Assembly (NCBI GenBank): GCA_013400155.1
Contig: VXBM01000195.1
Span: 571,665 to 635,664, forward strand
From: Helopsaltes ochotensis
Lineage: Eukaryota; Chordata; Aves; Passeriformes; Locustellidae
Direction of reading: 5' to 3'
Length of the DNA stretch: 64,000 nucleotides
The notes under the pieces are model-generated. The model was not told the DNA's origin and did not search any database. It was given only the letters and a program-made list of their open reading frames with translations. Positions 1 to 12,380 of the stretch are shown here, one piece after another. The position numbers were made by a program, and so were the translations under genes. Each line of letters opens with the position of its first letter. Within the stretch, counting starts at the first letter, position 1.

Positions 1-2561
1 TATGCAAATAGCATGGGAACTAGAGACCAACAAGTGATGACTCATATATCAAATTAAGAGTAAGAGGTCCTTGAGGAAGCAGCCAAGTTTTGTGGAGAAA
101 ATGGGAATAATTAAGGGTCTGCTATGAAAAAGATATTGCAAAGACCACGAATGACCTTTTCCTTTTAGTGCCACTAAGTGAAAGGCTTAGGTTTCTTGTT
201 GCACGGACAAAGAGAATTTTCCAGAGCCAGAATAATAATGATAATAATAATTTTAAAAAGTCAAATTTAACACAAAACAGAGAATCCAGGGGCCAAAACT
301 TACTGAAAATAAGGCACTCTAATCTGTATCTCTGTTGTGTCTTTTGAGTCCCATCTCTCCACCTCTTTCTCAATAGCAGTCAAAAACGAATTACAACATT
401 TAGGAAGGGTATATAACTTGGGGAGCAAGGAAAATACAGTGCTTATCACCCAGCTTTGAGAGTAATGGCATAGGGAGGCTGTGGGTGGGAATACACAGAG
501 TTCATTCTCTTTACCACAACGTGGCCTTCAGATGGGCATGGGGCTCCCACAAATTTGCACAAAATCAATTTTTCTGTGGAGGAATCTCTTCTATCATGTT
601 CAGAAGTACTGAATGGTGGTCAGTCTTTCTGTAAAAGTAAATGTTTTAGGGATAAGTGAGAACAAAGGAGAGAAAGCCATCGAGGAAGCAGAGCAATGAT
701 AATGGCAATTGTTGGAGGCAGTGCTGAGGGTGGTTTTGAGGTTGACATTAAATCAAGTAGACCAAAATATGTTCATAAAGAACTATCAGAGGAGTTCTTG
801 CTGTGTATTCTGATTCAATGGATCAAGCATTAGAGCACCGCTTCCTAAGCATTTTTTCATGGGCAGGGGAGTGAAATCAGACCGTGGTGAGTGTTCAGGA
901 CACACTTGTACCTTCACAGTGTTTCTGTGCACATTTGCTAAGAAGAACATGTGAGGATTTGAAAGAAATATTTGGTTGTAAATTTTGAGTGTGGCCAACT
1001 GTTACCATAAATCTGGGAGCCAACACAGTTTTGTTGCTGTTTCTTAAACTGACACTGCGGTTAAAAAGCTGGTGAAATATTTTCAAAAGATAATCTTTTA
1101 CAGAAACATTTAAATTAGCATAGTATTTGACAAGCAAAAATCAAATTTGCAGTTTTCTATTGCATATAGAATATTATGAATAATGGATTTTTTTATTTAG
1201 AGAAAGAAAAAAATCATATTGATTGAAAGCACTTACGCCTGGTCAAAACACTATTTTTTTTCTGCTGAGGTCATTTAAGACTTTTCCATCTTGAAGAGAT
1301 TGATGTTAGAATAACAATGTTTTGGATGCGAAAAGCTAAAGCCATTTTGTTTTGAAATGTTTCCTTCTAAAATTCTTTAGAGATTTACCAAAATAAATTC
1401 TACTGAAAAAAATGGAACATAGTAATGGCACTTAAATTACCTTTTTATTTAATTTGCTGATTCTGTTGTTGTCAAAGTCTGCTCTGAACAGCTTCAATGC
1501 AAAACACTGAATTCTCCACTGCACATCTGCATTTAGGTCTCTTCTTTGCCTCTCTGGAAATATAAAATCTCTTCAGTCTTCAGTCCCATGATCTGATTCC
1601 TTCATTAGAGGTAATAAGGAAAATTAGAAGGGAACTGTGATCTGGTCCTTGCATTACAAATTCTGTATGTGCAGTCATTTCTCAGGGTTTTGTCTCTTGT
1701 GGAGTGATGAGATGTTTATATGTTCAGTAATTTTCCACACAGACCAAAGACAGACAGCCGTGGAATATGTTCTCCATGCAACTGCACAGTTACCAACAAA
1801 ATCTCAATTTGTGATGCTTAATTTTAGTGTAGATTTAGAAGATGTATCTTCATCAGATATGATTTAGAAAAAATCACCTTCCCCCCGGCCTCCTTTGCAC
1901 ATCACATTGCACAGAGTTTGAATATTATTTTTCTGTGTTGTTTTTTACAGACAGAATATGTTTTAGAGGATTTGGCCTTGTGTGTGTGGTGTGGTTGCTG
2001 GTCTTTGTTTCCTCATAGGCAATTTCTGTGAACTCTACCCTTGAGCATATCATGTGCTCTGGATGGAGCTTTCTGGTGGAGACTCTCCATTGAAGTAATT
2101 CCTTAATAATAAGCCTGGCAATGGCCTTACAGCTGTTCCTGGACATTATACAGCCCTGAAAACACAAAATCATATTATTGTGACTCACCCTTCTGCGTCA
2201 AGACCAAAATTCTTCTGTCCTATTTATAAGTTAAGAATTTATAGGAAGAGATTTTTTTTTCTCTGTGTTTGAGCAGCATCTGTTCCTTTGGGTTCTGGTG
2301 TACAACTTGTCTTCCATTTATTACTCTTACTAATGGTAAATAATCAATGTAATAGCATAGCAAATCCGAATGACAGCAGTTTGTGCTTAGTTTTTGGCAG
2401 TGAAGGGAGAAACACAAACACATCCATATGTCCTCCCTAATGCCATGTTACTCAGCTCCCAGAAAGTAAAGAACAATTGCAGATGAACCCAGGAACCCAG
2501 GTGGTACCAACTAGGGAAGAAAGTTTCTCTCTTTCTGTGCTTCTTCTTGAGACCTTTGCTC

Positions 2562-2619
2562 TTTTTTTTTTCTTTTTTGTTTTTTCTTTTTTTTTTTTTT
2601 TTTCTTTTTTTTTTTTTCT

Positions 2620-2654
<35 letters not shown>
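2562..2654. repeat. Long T-rich homopolymer tract
   Basis: Roughly 92 bases are almost pure T with a few C and one G interruption. The T-rich strand is the sense strand of the host gene. It could be the A tail of a minus-strand retrocopy lying to its right, but I recognise no gene there. Confidence 0.95.
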
Positions 2655-2657
<3 letters not shown>

Positions 2658-5600
2658 GGTAGTTCAGGAAAAATATTGTCAGTCCTAGTTTATGAATGAG
2701 ATCAAATCTACGTCTTTCTAAGTTCAAAAAATAATCAGCTGCACACAGAAACTGAACACAGAATTTTCATTGAAATCCTAGCCACAAAATCATCTTTTCT
2801 CCTAATTCTTGTGATTCTGGAAGACCCCAATCTTCCAGATCTCCTTTTATAGCATTTTTTTCTTAGAGGGAATCCCAAGCTGCAGTTCACCTGTGCAAGT
2901 TTGTGCTCTTCATTTATATTGCTTAAAGATATAAACAAACCCTTTCACAGGGGGAGAAAAAAAAATGTGTAGAAAGGAAAGCATCAATCCTTTGAGCCTG
3001 TTTAGCAGAGTAGCTCTCGGTTATTGTGGAGGGATAGAGGAGGCTTCATTCAGTCATTCAACGATTCACTGCAGATTGTGGACAAATCATTGCTGCTCCA
3101 GACCCCTGTGTGCCCAGCACCAGTGGCATGGCAATATTCCTTTTTAAACTTAAATAAATTTCTCTAATGCAAATATGTCTTGACATTTCAAACCTTGGAG
3201 CTGAGAGCTGTCTCCCAAGCCAGGTTCCTTGTTAGAGTGTTTCCCGGTTCTCTCTCTGTTCTGCCTGTACCAGCAATGCTTTTCCATGTGCTCCAGGGTG
3301 CCGAACCTTTCTGTTGCTATTGTTCCAAGTGTGTTGCTGCCATTTGCAAGCTCTCACAGGAGCCTTCAGTCAATTACCACCAAAGACTCCTCTTGTTCCA
3401 AGGAGACTGACCTTCCCCCCTTGGGCACCTATTAAAATCTATTACTTTTTCCCATTACGTGCTGTAATTGGAGCTCTGGCTCTTTGCCTGGTAGAACTTT
3501 TTCCTCTCCTTTTCATTGTTACTGAAACCTTGCTAAAGATGGCAAGAGTGAAAATTCCAAGCCACGTATGTATCTACCTTGGGGACAACAACAACATTTT
3601 AATGAGACTTTTAATTTACTCTCTCACTTGTCATCAGGAGTATAAGGAGACTTCAAGTGAAAGAATAGATATGTTTCATATGATACGGCTTACTTCCTTC
3701 CTCTTTTTGTTCTCTTCCTTCAGCTGATGTGCCCCAATTATTTTACAGAAAAGGTTTTCCACCAACTGTAGGACAAACATGCTGAGAGCCTTGCTAGTAA
3801 AAATACTGTGCTCTGGAAGTTGGGGAGAGCCAGAGCTGTGTACCTGACAACTCTCTTGAGCCTCCTGTCCTGTCCTTCCTTGTATGACAATACACTGGAT
3901 ACATGTACCTTTCTTCCTAGAGTATGTCTGCAGCTCATGTCTCTGAATAAACAGTAAAATAACATCAATAAAGGCAGTTTTCTCTCTCCTGGTGATCGAT
4001 CAAGCAGTCTATCTTAACTGGCTAGCAGCAAGTGCTGTGCTTGTCACAGCCTGCTTCTGTGACGTTAGAACCACTGAAATCATGCTATGTACAGCTGCTC
4101 TTGTGGAAGTGTGGCTGCCACCTCAGTGTCTTTCAAGAGTGGGTTTAAGCCTACCCTGAAGGTGAGATTTGCAAAAAGTGCCAAGTCTGTGCTAAAAGGA
4201 AATTCTGGGAGGAAAAAAAACCCCACACTTCCATGGGCTTTGGGATTCCCTTGCTTTCAGTGAGGATAAACTAAGCTAAAAGTATGTGATTGATACTCAC
4301 CAAATGGTTGATGTGGATCAGAAAGGTCAACCACAAAGTGGCTCTTTGAGGGTGTTTCTGGTGTTTGCAACCAGGCAGGACCTGCAAGCAGTCTGAGTTA
4401 GGTGGTTTTTCAACCATTTGGACAACAGATGTACCATAACAAGTTTGCATGTTCAGCAATGAAGCCTTGTGGGGCTAAGTCAGGGGGAATTGAAGTTTAG
4501 ATTCTATCTTTATCTAGGTCCCTGAAGGCACTGTAGATACAGCCAAATCTGTATATAGTTTTATTTTACTAGGGCACCTGCATGACAGAACTGTCCATGG
4601 TTTGGTGAGGAGGATCCCAGTGTGAACAAGGCTTAGCCTTGGAGTCTGGCTCTGTTGTGCTGAGTCCTACTAGTGAGAGGCTGGCACAGCTCAGGGTATC
4701 CTTCAGCTAATTCAGTACCACCAAAGGGGGCACAGACTTCAGTATAGGTCACAACAGCCTGTCAGGAACTTGGAGTGCTTTCCCTGTGTCCCTGCAACCT
4801 GTGTCACAGTCTCTCCACAGATGTCAGTGCTCAAGTTAACTGAGTTACTTTCATATCTGTAGCAGTGGAAAGGTGACTTTAACAAATGTAAAGAAAATAA
4901 TAATCTATAACTTCTTTTTTCTTTACCTGCTTTCTCATTTAATGAATAACTTTGAAAACGCTGCACTGAAGCTTTGCATGTAGAAGTGGTAGCTCCTGAC
5001 TTCTGCAAAGCCGAAGTGTGTTTCACTGAGAAAATCTCAGTGAGATTTTTTTGGGGTGAGGTGCTGTGTAAGTACAAACAGTTTTTATTAATAGTCAATT
5101 CATGTGCATAATAAAAAGTATGTTCCCACTATAAAGAAGGTTAATATTGTTCAATATATCTACATTACAGCCATACTAAAGCAGTGTGTATATGTTCTGT
5201 TTGGAATTATATGAATAGGTGCTACATTATACTATACACACTTGTGTGTTATTGCTGTGTGAGAGATATATGGTCTTTACCACTTGAGATGGAAAAAACA
5301 TGTCTTTCAGTAAAAAAGATATTTCCTAGGCTTGCTGCACCAATATTTAATGAAATTGTAAATAAGTGAAGCAGATTCATCAAAAGAAAACAACATTATT
5401 TTTGCTGGGGAGGGGGAGAGTTTCAAACTAAAAATTAAAACCCTCTCTCTCTCGAAGTTTGCCTGCTATCAAAAGCCGAGCAGTGGAAAGGCTGTTCTCT
5501 CCTTAAAATGCAAAACCTCAGAAAAAATAAATGCCTCATCCTTCTGAAAAATCCGTCCCTAAATGTCATAAAATATTACTCGGTAATCTGTCAAATCATT

Positions 5601-8600
5601 CACACTGAAGGCTGCTGTGGTTCAGCTTGAGTTTAATCTAAAGTGAAATTAGTCCACACATTTCTTCCTTCTGGGTGAGACTCTCATCCCAGGTGGGTTT
5701 TTTTGCCAGGGACAGGGTGGCTGTGACCACAGGCAGAGTTAGTGGTGATGAGTGTGTGATGAAAGGAGTGATTTTCACAGAGGGTCAGGCAGGTACCCGG
5801 CTATCAGCCAGTACCTTCAGTGAATACTCGTTAAATGAAAGTCTCCTTCTTCATGTGTTTCAATCCAGAAAAAAAATATTCCACCTCACTGATTTGTGGA
5901 GAGCAGGAAAGATAAGTTTTTCCCCTCTTTGAGTATGTGGAAGGGCCCTGCAAATAAACACAAATACAAAAACACCTGTCTCAGCTGGCATAAACCTACA
6001 TTTCTAAGAAGCAGTGAAACAAAAAAAAAATTTCTCCATTTCCTTTCTCTGTTGTACCTGAAATATATCTTCTTCTAGGTCAGAATGTATTTGGACCTCT
6101 CTAGTAGCAGGTGTTGAAACTGCAAAAAGTATTTGTCTGGAAAGGAAGAAGGAAAGAATCTCTTTCTGAAGCTGCAGAGGAAATTTTGGCAGAGAAATTT
6201 CTGGTTTTCTGCAGTGAAAATAAACCACAACAAGCAGACCCAATAACCACAGCAAAATTAGAGGTACTTTTTTCAAGAGGACACTTAACTTACTTATGTT
6301 AATATTTGTCATAAATGTGTAATCCACAGCAAGGATATTTGGAAAGGGTAAGTATTTTATGGTCATTTAAAGGGAAATTTGCTTACACTTCAGTGTTCAG
6401 TTAGTAAAAGCATTTATTGACTGTTAAAAGCTGCATTTAGACAGGAGTTTGCATGTGTGAGAGAAGCTACTTTCATGTGGCCACCAATGTTCTAGATTCA
6501 AGAACATAAGGGAAGGGGAGGCTTCACCTCTGCTACCCCACTACCCTGAGGTGACATTGCTTCTTGCAGTGTTGAGAATATGCCCATTTAAAACCTGTTG
6601 CATGTCTCTGAAATGTGCCTGTTCTGTGTAGCAGTGTAAGTTAAAATAGCTACAATAAATGATAGCGAAGCAGAAAGGAGTAAGAAACCCAAAAGTTTTC
6701 TATCTGGTTACCAGGCTGTAGCCTTGTTAAGCTGAGTAATAATCAGAATAATTAATAGATTTTGGTCTGATTTGAATTCTGATTATTGCTGTACTGATTT
6801 GAAAAATAAATGTTTATCATGTTAAACAGGATTTTTCTACCCCTCTTAAATTGCAGTTACTAACGTAGTACATTATTGCTTTAAGTCTTTGGTGAAAATA
6901 AGAACAAGCTCCATTATAAATTAAAAATATGGATGCACAGAGAAGACTACTTAGTGAATTTGAAGGAAAACTTGGGAAATAAGAATCCAAGCCTATCTTG
7001 GGAATGGTTTACAAGCTTTTAAATGCAAATTTATCAAAGCTCTTTGTAAGTCATGGCTCTCATTTTTAATCGGTTTTCCACTGTTGAAAATCACCCACAC
7101 AGGCTCTCACTTGGTTAACATTCATTTTACTAGTCTCAGATCTTGATCCAAAATACACTGAAGTCAATAAAAAGACTCATTTTGAATGCAAAATTAAATT
7201 ATTCTTCTTAGCGTATCAGAAGATCTTCCTCTTGCAGTGTCCCACCATTGCAGGACAGAAAACCAGAATAAAATAGTCGGCAAGAAAGTAAGAGATATTT
7301 TTCTGAGCCTGTGGATGAGCCTGGGCTCCAAGGCTACATCCTGGACTTCAGATCTTCTAATGTATCATTTCAGTAAGTGTTACAGCCTGTAAACCTTTGA
7401 GGTATCACAGAAGTTACCCTGATAAATACAGTTTTTTGTATTTCATACATATTTTTACTCAAGGCCCATATATAAGCCCACATAATTAACATTTATTGGT
7501 TTCATATGCTACATAGATGTCACTAGGGTTTCCCTACATGCATTACTGGTGTATGTTCTGCTGTATTCAAGATAATTAAATGAAATAGATACAAAATCTC
7601 ACTGGTAGTTTTGTAGACAGCAGTGTACACACATTGGGAAATTAAGGACCATACAACTGATGGGAAGACAAAAAAGGTCTAAAAACATTAAATAATTTGT
7701 GTACATCTGTACAACCAATGGTGAATGGGAATCTGAATCCCAGTGTAAATCCTAGCATTATGTCCTGTGGATTTGACAATACTTTTTCCTCAGAAAGTTC
7801 CAAACTTAGTTTAAATGCTGCTGAGAACATGTACATTTGCTAAATCAGAGGAAGGTCAGCAGAATAGAAAAGATTCATGAGGGCCAAACAAAGCAGAGAA
7901 TCACTTGTAAGGTTGAACCACATGTGACTGTGATTCCTGGTGCTTAATTTTTCAATCATTAAAAATGATAAATTATCTTTTATCAAACTCAGCTGGAGGG
8001 AGTATTTGTGAATGATATCTTTAAACAGTTAACGATGGCTTGCAACAATGGTAGCATGAGTTTTTAACATAATTTAGCCAGTGCATTCTAGAGATGTAAG
8101 TGAAGTGTGATACTGATGGAGTGTGTGTAATCATGCACATTACAGACAGAGATAGACCAAAGAAGGAAGGGGGTGGCCTTGTAGATCCTGATGATCAGCT
8201 GTCCCACCCCCTGGAGTGCTCGTCCCACGGACACTGCACAGCAGAGCACAGGGAAGCTCCGAGATGGATTTTCAGTTGAGTTTGGTGATGGCCCCCAGGC
8301 ATTGCAAGACAGAGTTGACAGGCTCTATAACAGCACAGATATGTTTTTAGAGAAGTCTCTTCTTGCTTATTTCCTCCTAGTCAGGGTTTAGACTGCCCAC
8401 TGGACCATGAAGCAGTGTAACATCATTTTTGGCTGCATGCCGTGGGATTTCTTGCAGTTGAATTGCTTGTCACAGTTTGGGTATCGCAGGTCAGCTGGGT
8501 GATATTCCAACCTGCAGATGAAGAGATCCAGCTATCTGATCCTGCCCAATACTGCTTTACTTTATCATTGAATTTGTCTGGGCTTTTTCTAAAGTCCCTG

Positions 8601-11063
8601 AAGTCAGCATCTGTGAAGGTTTATGGCTTCCCTGGCTTCTCAAGAGTTAAACAGGAGATGGGTTCCTTCTTTCCCTTACTAACTGAACCCAAGTCTGCTA
8701 GCCTACATTTCTGACAACTGGGGAGTCACAGATGGTAGAGCTCTGATGTCTCCTCATTTCTTATCCCTCACCAGTGTTTGGGAACTGTAACTTTTCCCAT
8801 CAGGGCTGTGTAGCTGAGTATAGCTACCCACTACAGCTACAGGAGTTACTCAGGTACTGCTGCAATGAATAGATTTATTTATAGATACAGCTGTATTCTT
8901 TTCTATACATTTAGTAGGGGTTTGCCTGAGCTCACCCACACTGAGGTATGCACTGGATCCTGCTCCCTCCTAGCTTCCCCTTCATTGCTGTGGAGCAAAC
9001 ACATCCCTGATGTTCTGAACCAGCAAAACTCTGTCTGCCTTCCTCCCTTCATCCAAATAACTCACTGCATGAGCCTGTCTGTGGGGACATTGAGTCCTGT
9101 TCTGTGAATCAGGATTTATTTGCTTTTGAAATGTTAATGCTAGAGACCAGGAGGAGGAGATGTCTTCCTGAGCTGCCTTAAAGATGTTAGTTGCTATTTT
9201 AGTGTGCTGCTGTAGATTATGAGGACTACTGAAGGGCAGCATGGCAACTCCTCTTTGATCCAGATGACTGGCTTTGTAGGTGGTGGACATTAGAAAGGAG
9301 AAACAGCTCCATCCATCCTATGCTCCAGCTGTAGGGAGCCATAAAGCTGGTTTATATCAGGCTAGGTTTTTTATGCAAGTAGTGTCGAAGCCTGGTGAAT
9401 TTTTTGGTTTTTTTTCACTGTTTCTAACATGCTGCCTTTGCTAGCTGGCTGCATGGCTAATGCACATGTTCAGGCCTTCAGCACCTCATGTCTCAGCTGT
9501 TGCAATTCTCTGTCCCCCACATTTGAGGCCATCTCTGATTCACACAGCATGCAGCTGCAGAAATCACACACCTCAGCCACAGGACGTATCTCTTTGGAGT
9601 GCTCCTCAGCTTTTTACACTAAAAGCAGAGCTTTGCTTCCCAGACTTTGCTATCTTTGCCATACCTCACTGCTTATTAGGAGGTCAGCTGCTGCTTCCCA
9701 TTAACCTGTGGCTCTAGATCCCACTGCTGCTTGCAGCCTTTCAGTTAAGTGCCTATATATGTTTCTCAGTGTGCCCATCATGCATAGGAGGAGATGCTTT
9801 CTAAGGAACATCTATTGCCCTGTGCCAATACTTAAAAAATGCACGGGTTTTTCTGGTTTTCTCTCTCTTCCCCCCCCCCATCATTTATGACAGAAAAACC
9901 TTGATTACAGCTGGGTTTCAGCTTACTTTTGGCTGCCTTTAGTTTATGCCTTTGCAGATACTGTACTTTGTACTTCTCTGCAGCAACTGCTTTGTCGATA
10001 TTTGTGTGTTAATGGGAGCAAGAGACTCCTGGACTAAGATTGGACTGTTGTGATGCTGAGTTAACACAAGTAATAATTAATTAAGTAGCTGGAAAGAAGT
10101 GTAAAAAATAATGAACCAGAGGGGGAGCAGACAGTCACCTGCCTGCTGGAATAGAAAGGAGAGAAAAAACCAAAGTGGAATCAGAGATAAAAGAAAAGAA
10201 AGGATGGAGTCAAGGTGGGGAGGAATTGAGAGGATTAAGAATAGGGACTTTACAGAATCATAGGCAGGGGGTTCTTGCAAATCAAGGTGATTATTTTCTT
10301 TGTTTGATGGGTGCACAGTGCATTAAAACATTTGCATAACATTCCCAGGCCCTCTAGCTTAGATTTACAATTCTGAACTATGCTTTGTTTGAGGTTGATT
10401 CAATTCTCTGAAGAATTCAGGGCCAAGTCTACAAAGAGGGTTAGTACTAATTCTCTTTTTCTTTTCACTATGCTGGGAGGTGTGCACCTAATTAAGGACT
10501 TAAATCTTTAGCCTTCTGTATGGTTAAGACTTTATTCTATTTTTATTTTATTTATGGAAGGTTGGTACTTCATTTTTCTGAAATAAAAGAGATGGAGGAA
10601 ACAACTTAGTGTGAAAAATTTGTTTGATTTCCTCCTATGTGTCAGTTCTGTTGAGACTCAAACACTTTATAATCAATTTTTATTAAATTGCCAAAATTTG
10701 CAAAACAAAACAATGTTGTGTGACACATTTTTAAACATTTCATTTTGAAGTAGATAAAACATTTAGGCTTTCCTCATTTTTTTTCCCCCTGAAAATGTTT
10801 CAGATTAAACTGGTTTTTCTTAGATTTCAAAGAATGTGACTTTACAGCAGTTCTCCTGAAACACCAGGTTCTTGAAGCACACAAAATATTTGCAACAAAA
10901 GTACATATTTCTGCTTGTTAGAAACTGGAACTGTTTATCAGCCAGCATAGTCATAAAATGTGGGCTTTTCTTTGGTTGTCCTGAACAAACTGTGTCCTGC
11001 ATGTAGCTTTTTAAGAATCTGTCACTTCACCTGTTTTCTTCCTGGTTTTGATTTAGATATGTG

Positions 11064-11307
11064 NNNNNNNNNNNNNNNNNNNNNNNNNNNNNNNNNNNNN
11101 NNNNNNNNNNNNNNNNNNNNNNNNNNNNNNNNNNNNNNNNNNNNNNNNNNNNNNNNNNNNNNNNNNNNNNNNNNNNNNNNNNNNNNNNNNNNNNNNNNNN
11201 NNNNNNNNNNNNNNNNNNNNNNNNNNNNNNNNNNNNNNNNNNNNNNNNNNNNNNNNNNNNNNNNNNNNNNNNNNNNNNNNNNNNNNNNNNNNNNNNNNNN
11301 NNNNNNN
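11064..11307. other. Assembly gap (244 N) ending at a T run
   Basis: The N run is immediately followed by 14 T. The open frames reported across it are artefacts of the Ns. Confidence 0.99.
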
Positions 11308-12367
11308 TTTTTTTTTTTTTGTTTTCCAGCTGTCCTTGCTTGAATACCTGTTTTTATCTGTAGGAGCAGTCAGGGCCCTGCTCTCATTGAGGGCCCATAC
11401 CTGGTTTATCGTGTCAAGTGACACAGGATTTTTCTTGTCTCAGGAGGTTTGTGCACTCTCAGCTGCTCATCTCTTAAATATCCATGTTGGTTTCATCCAC
11501 ATCCAGCTGCTTTTTGTGCGAAAAGATAAGAGAAGCAAACACAAACAAAACTTGCAACTCCCTCAAATGTTCTTAAAAGGAACTCCAGGGAAAACCCTAT
11601 GAAACATTATCTGCTAAGCCAAAGCAGCTCTAAATTCTGTCAGGGAGCTGATTATTGCTGGGTCTCTCAAATCCTGTCTGTGTAATCCTTTCTCTGCTCT
11701 GGATTCTCGGCTAATCCTGCACCTGCTCTTCCTAATTCCAGCCTATTTAGGGATATAGGCACTATATTCTGTTTACTGGTTCATTAATATGTCTGGACAT
11801 GGGCTTCCAAACCTGTACAGGGTGTGTACGATTTCTCCGAGGATACAGATGAAATCTGCTGAAGTTGTACTGGACGAAAAACAAAATCAACTTCTAAAAT
11901 GTAGCTTCATCATCCAAAGGTCTGTGTAGTTCTGGTCTTGCTGATTTGGAGGGGTTCTTTTCATTAACACTGAAAATCATGTATTTTCCCCCTTTAAAAT
12001 AAAAAGGAAAAACAGAAAAAAAAAGTGCACGTGCTCTGAAGCCATTTATACTGATTGGAAATTTACTCACGGCCTATCAAATAAAACCATCTGATATATA
12101 AAAATGTTGACCAATATGTAAACAAACCTTTCCTTCTTAAAATGCTTGTTTGCACACTAATATTTATGTGCATATTTGCACACACAAGTTCCCCTAAATA
12201 TGGGAATATCTATTATGTGAAATAGGTTAAAATTATTTTAACTTTTTGTTGTTATATTTGTATTTTTGGTTTTTATGGAACGGGTTTATTACGGCCTGAG
12301 GCCAGTGTGGCTTCCTCCCAGCAATGTTTTCAGTGAACAAAACTCATGAAGTATACTCTAGAAAGAG

Positions 12368-12380
12368 AAGCAGGGGGCAG
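12368..12380 (+). promoter_or_regulatory. CTCF-like core motif
   Basis: AAGCAGGGGGCAG matches the core AGCAGGGGGCR of the CTCF motif; the upstream CC is missing. Confidence 0.25.

Noticed and set aside
9478..9486. Left half of a REST/RE1 site (TTCAGCACC)
   Set aside because: The right half (GGACAG) is missing at any permitted spacing that I can see.
10960..11424. Open frames spanning the N run
   Set aside because: They exist only because Ns contain no stop codons.
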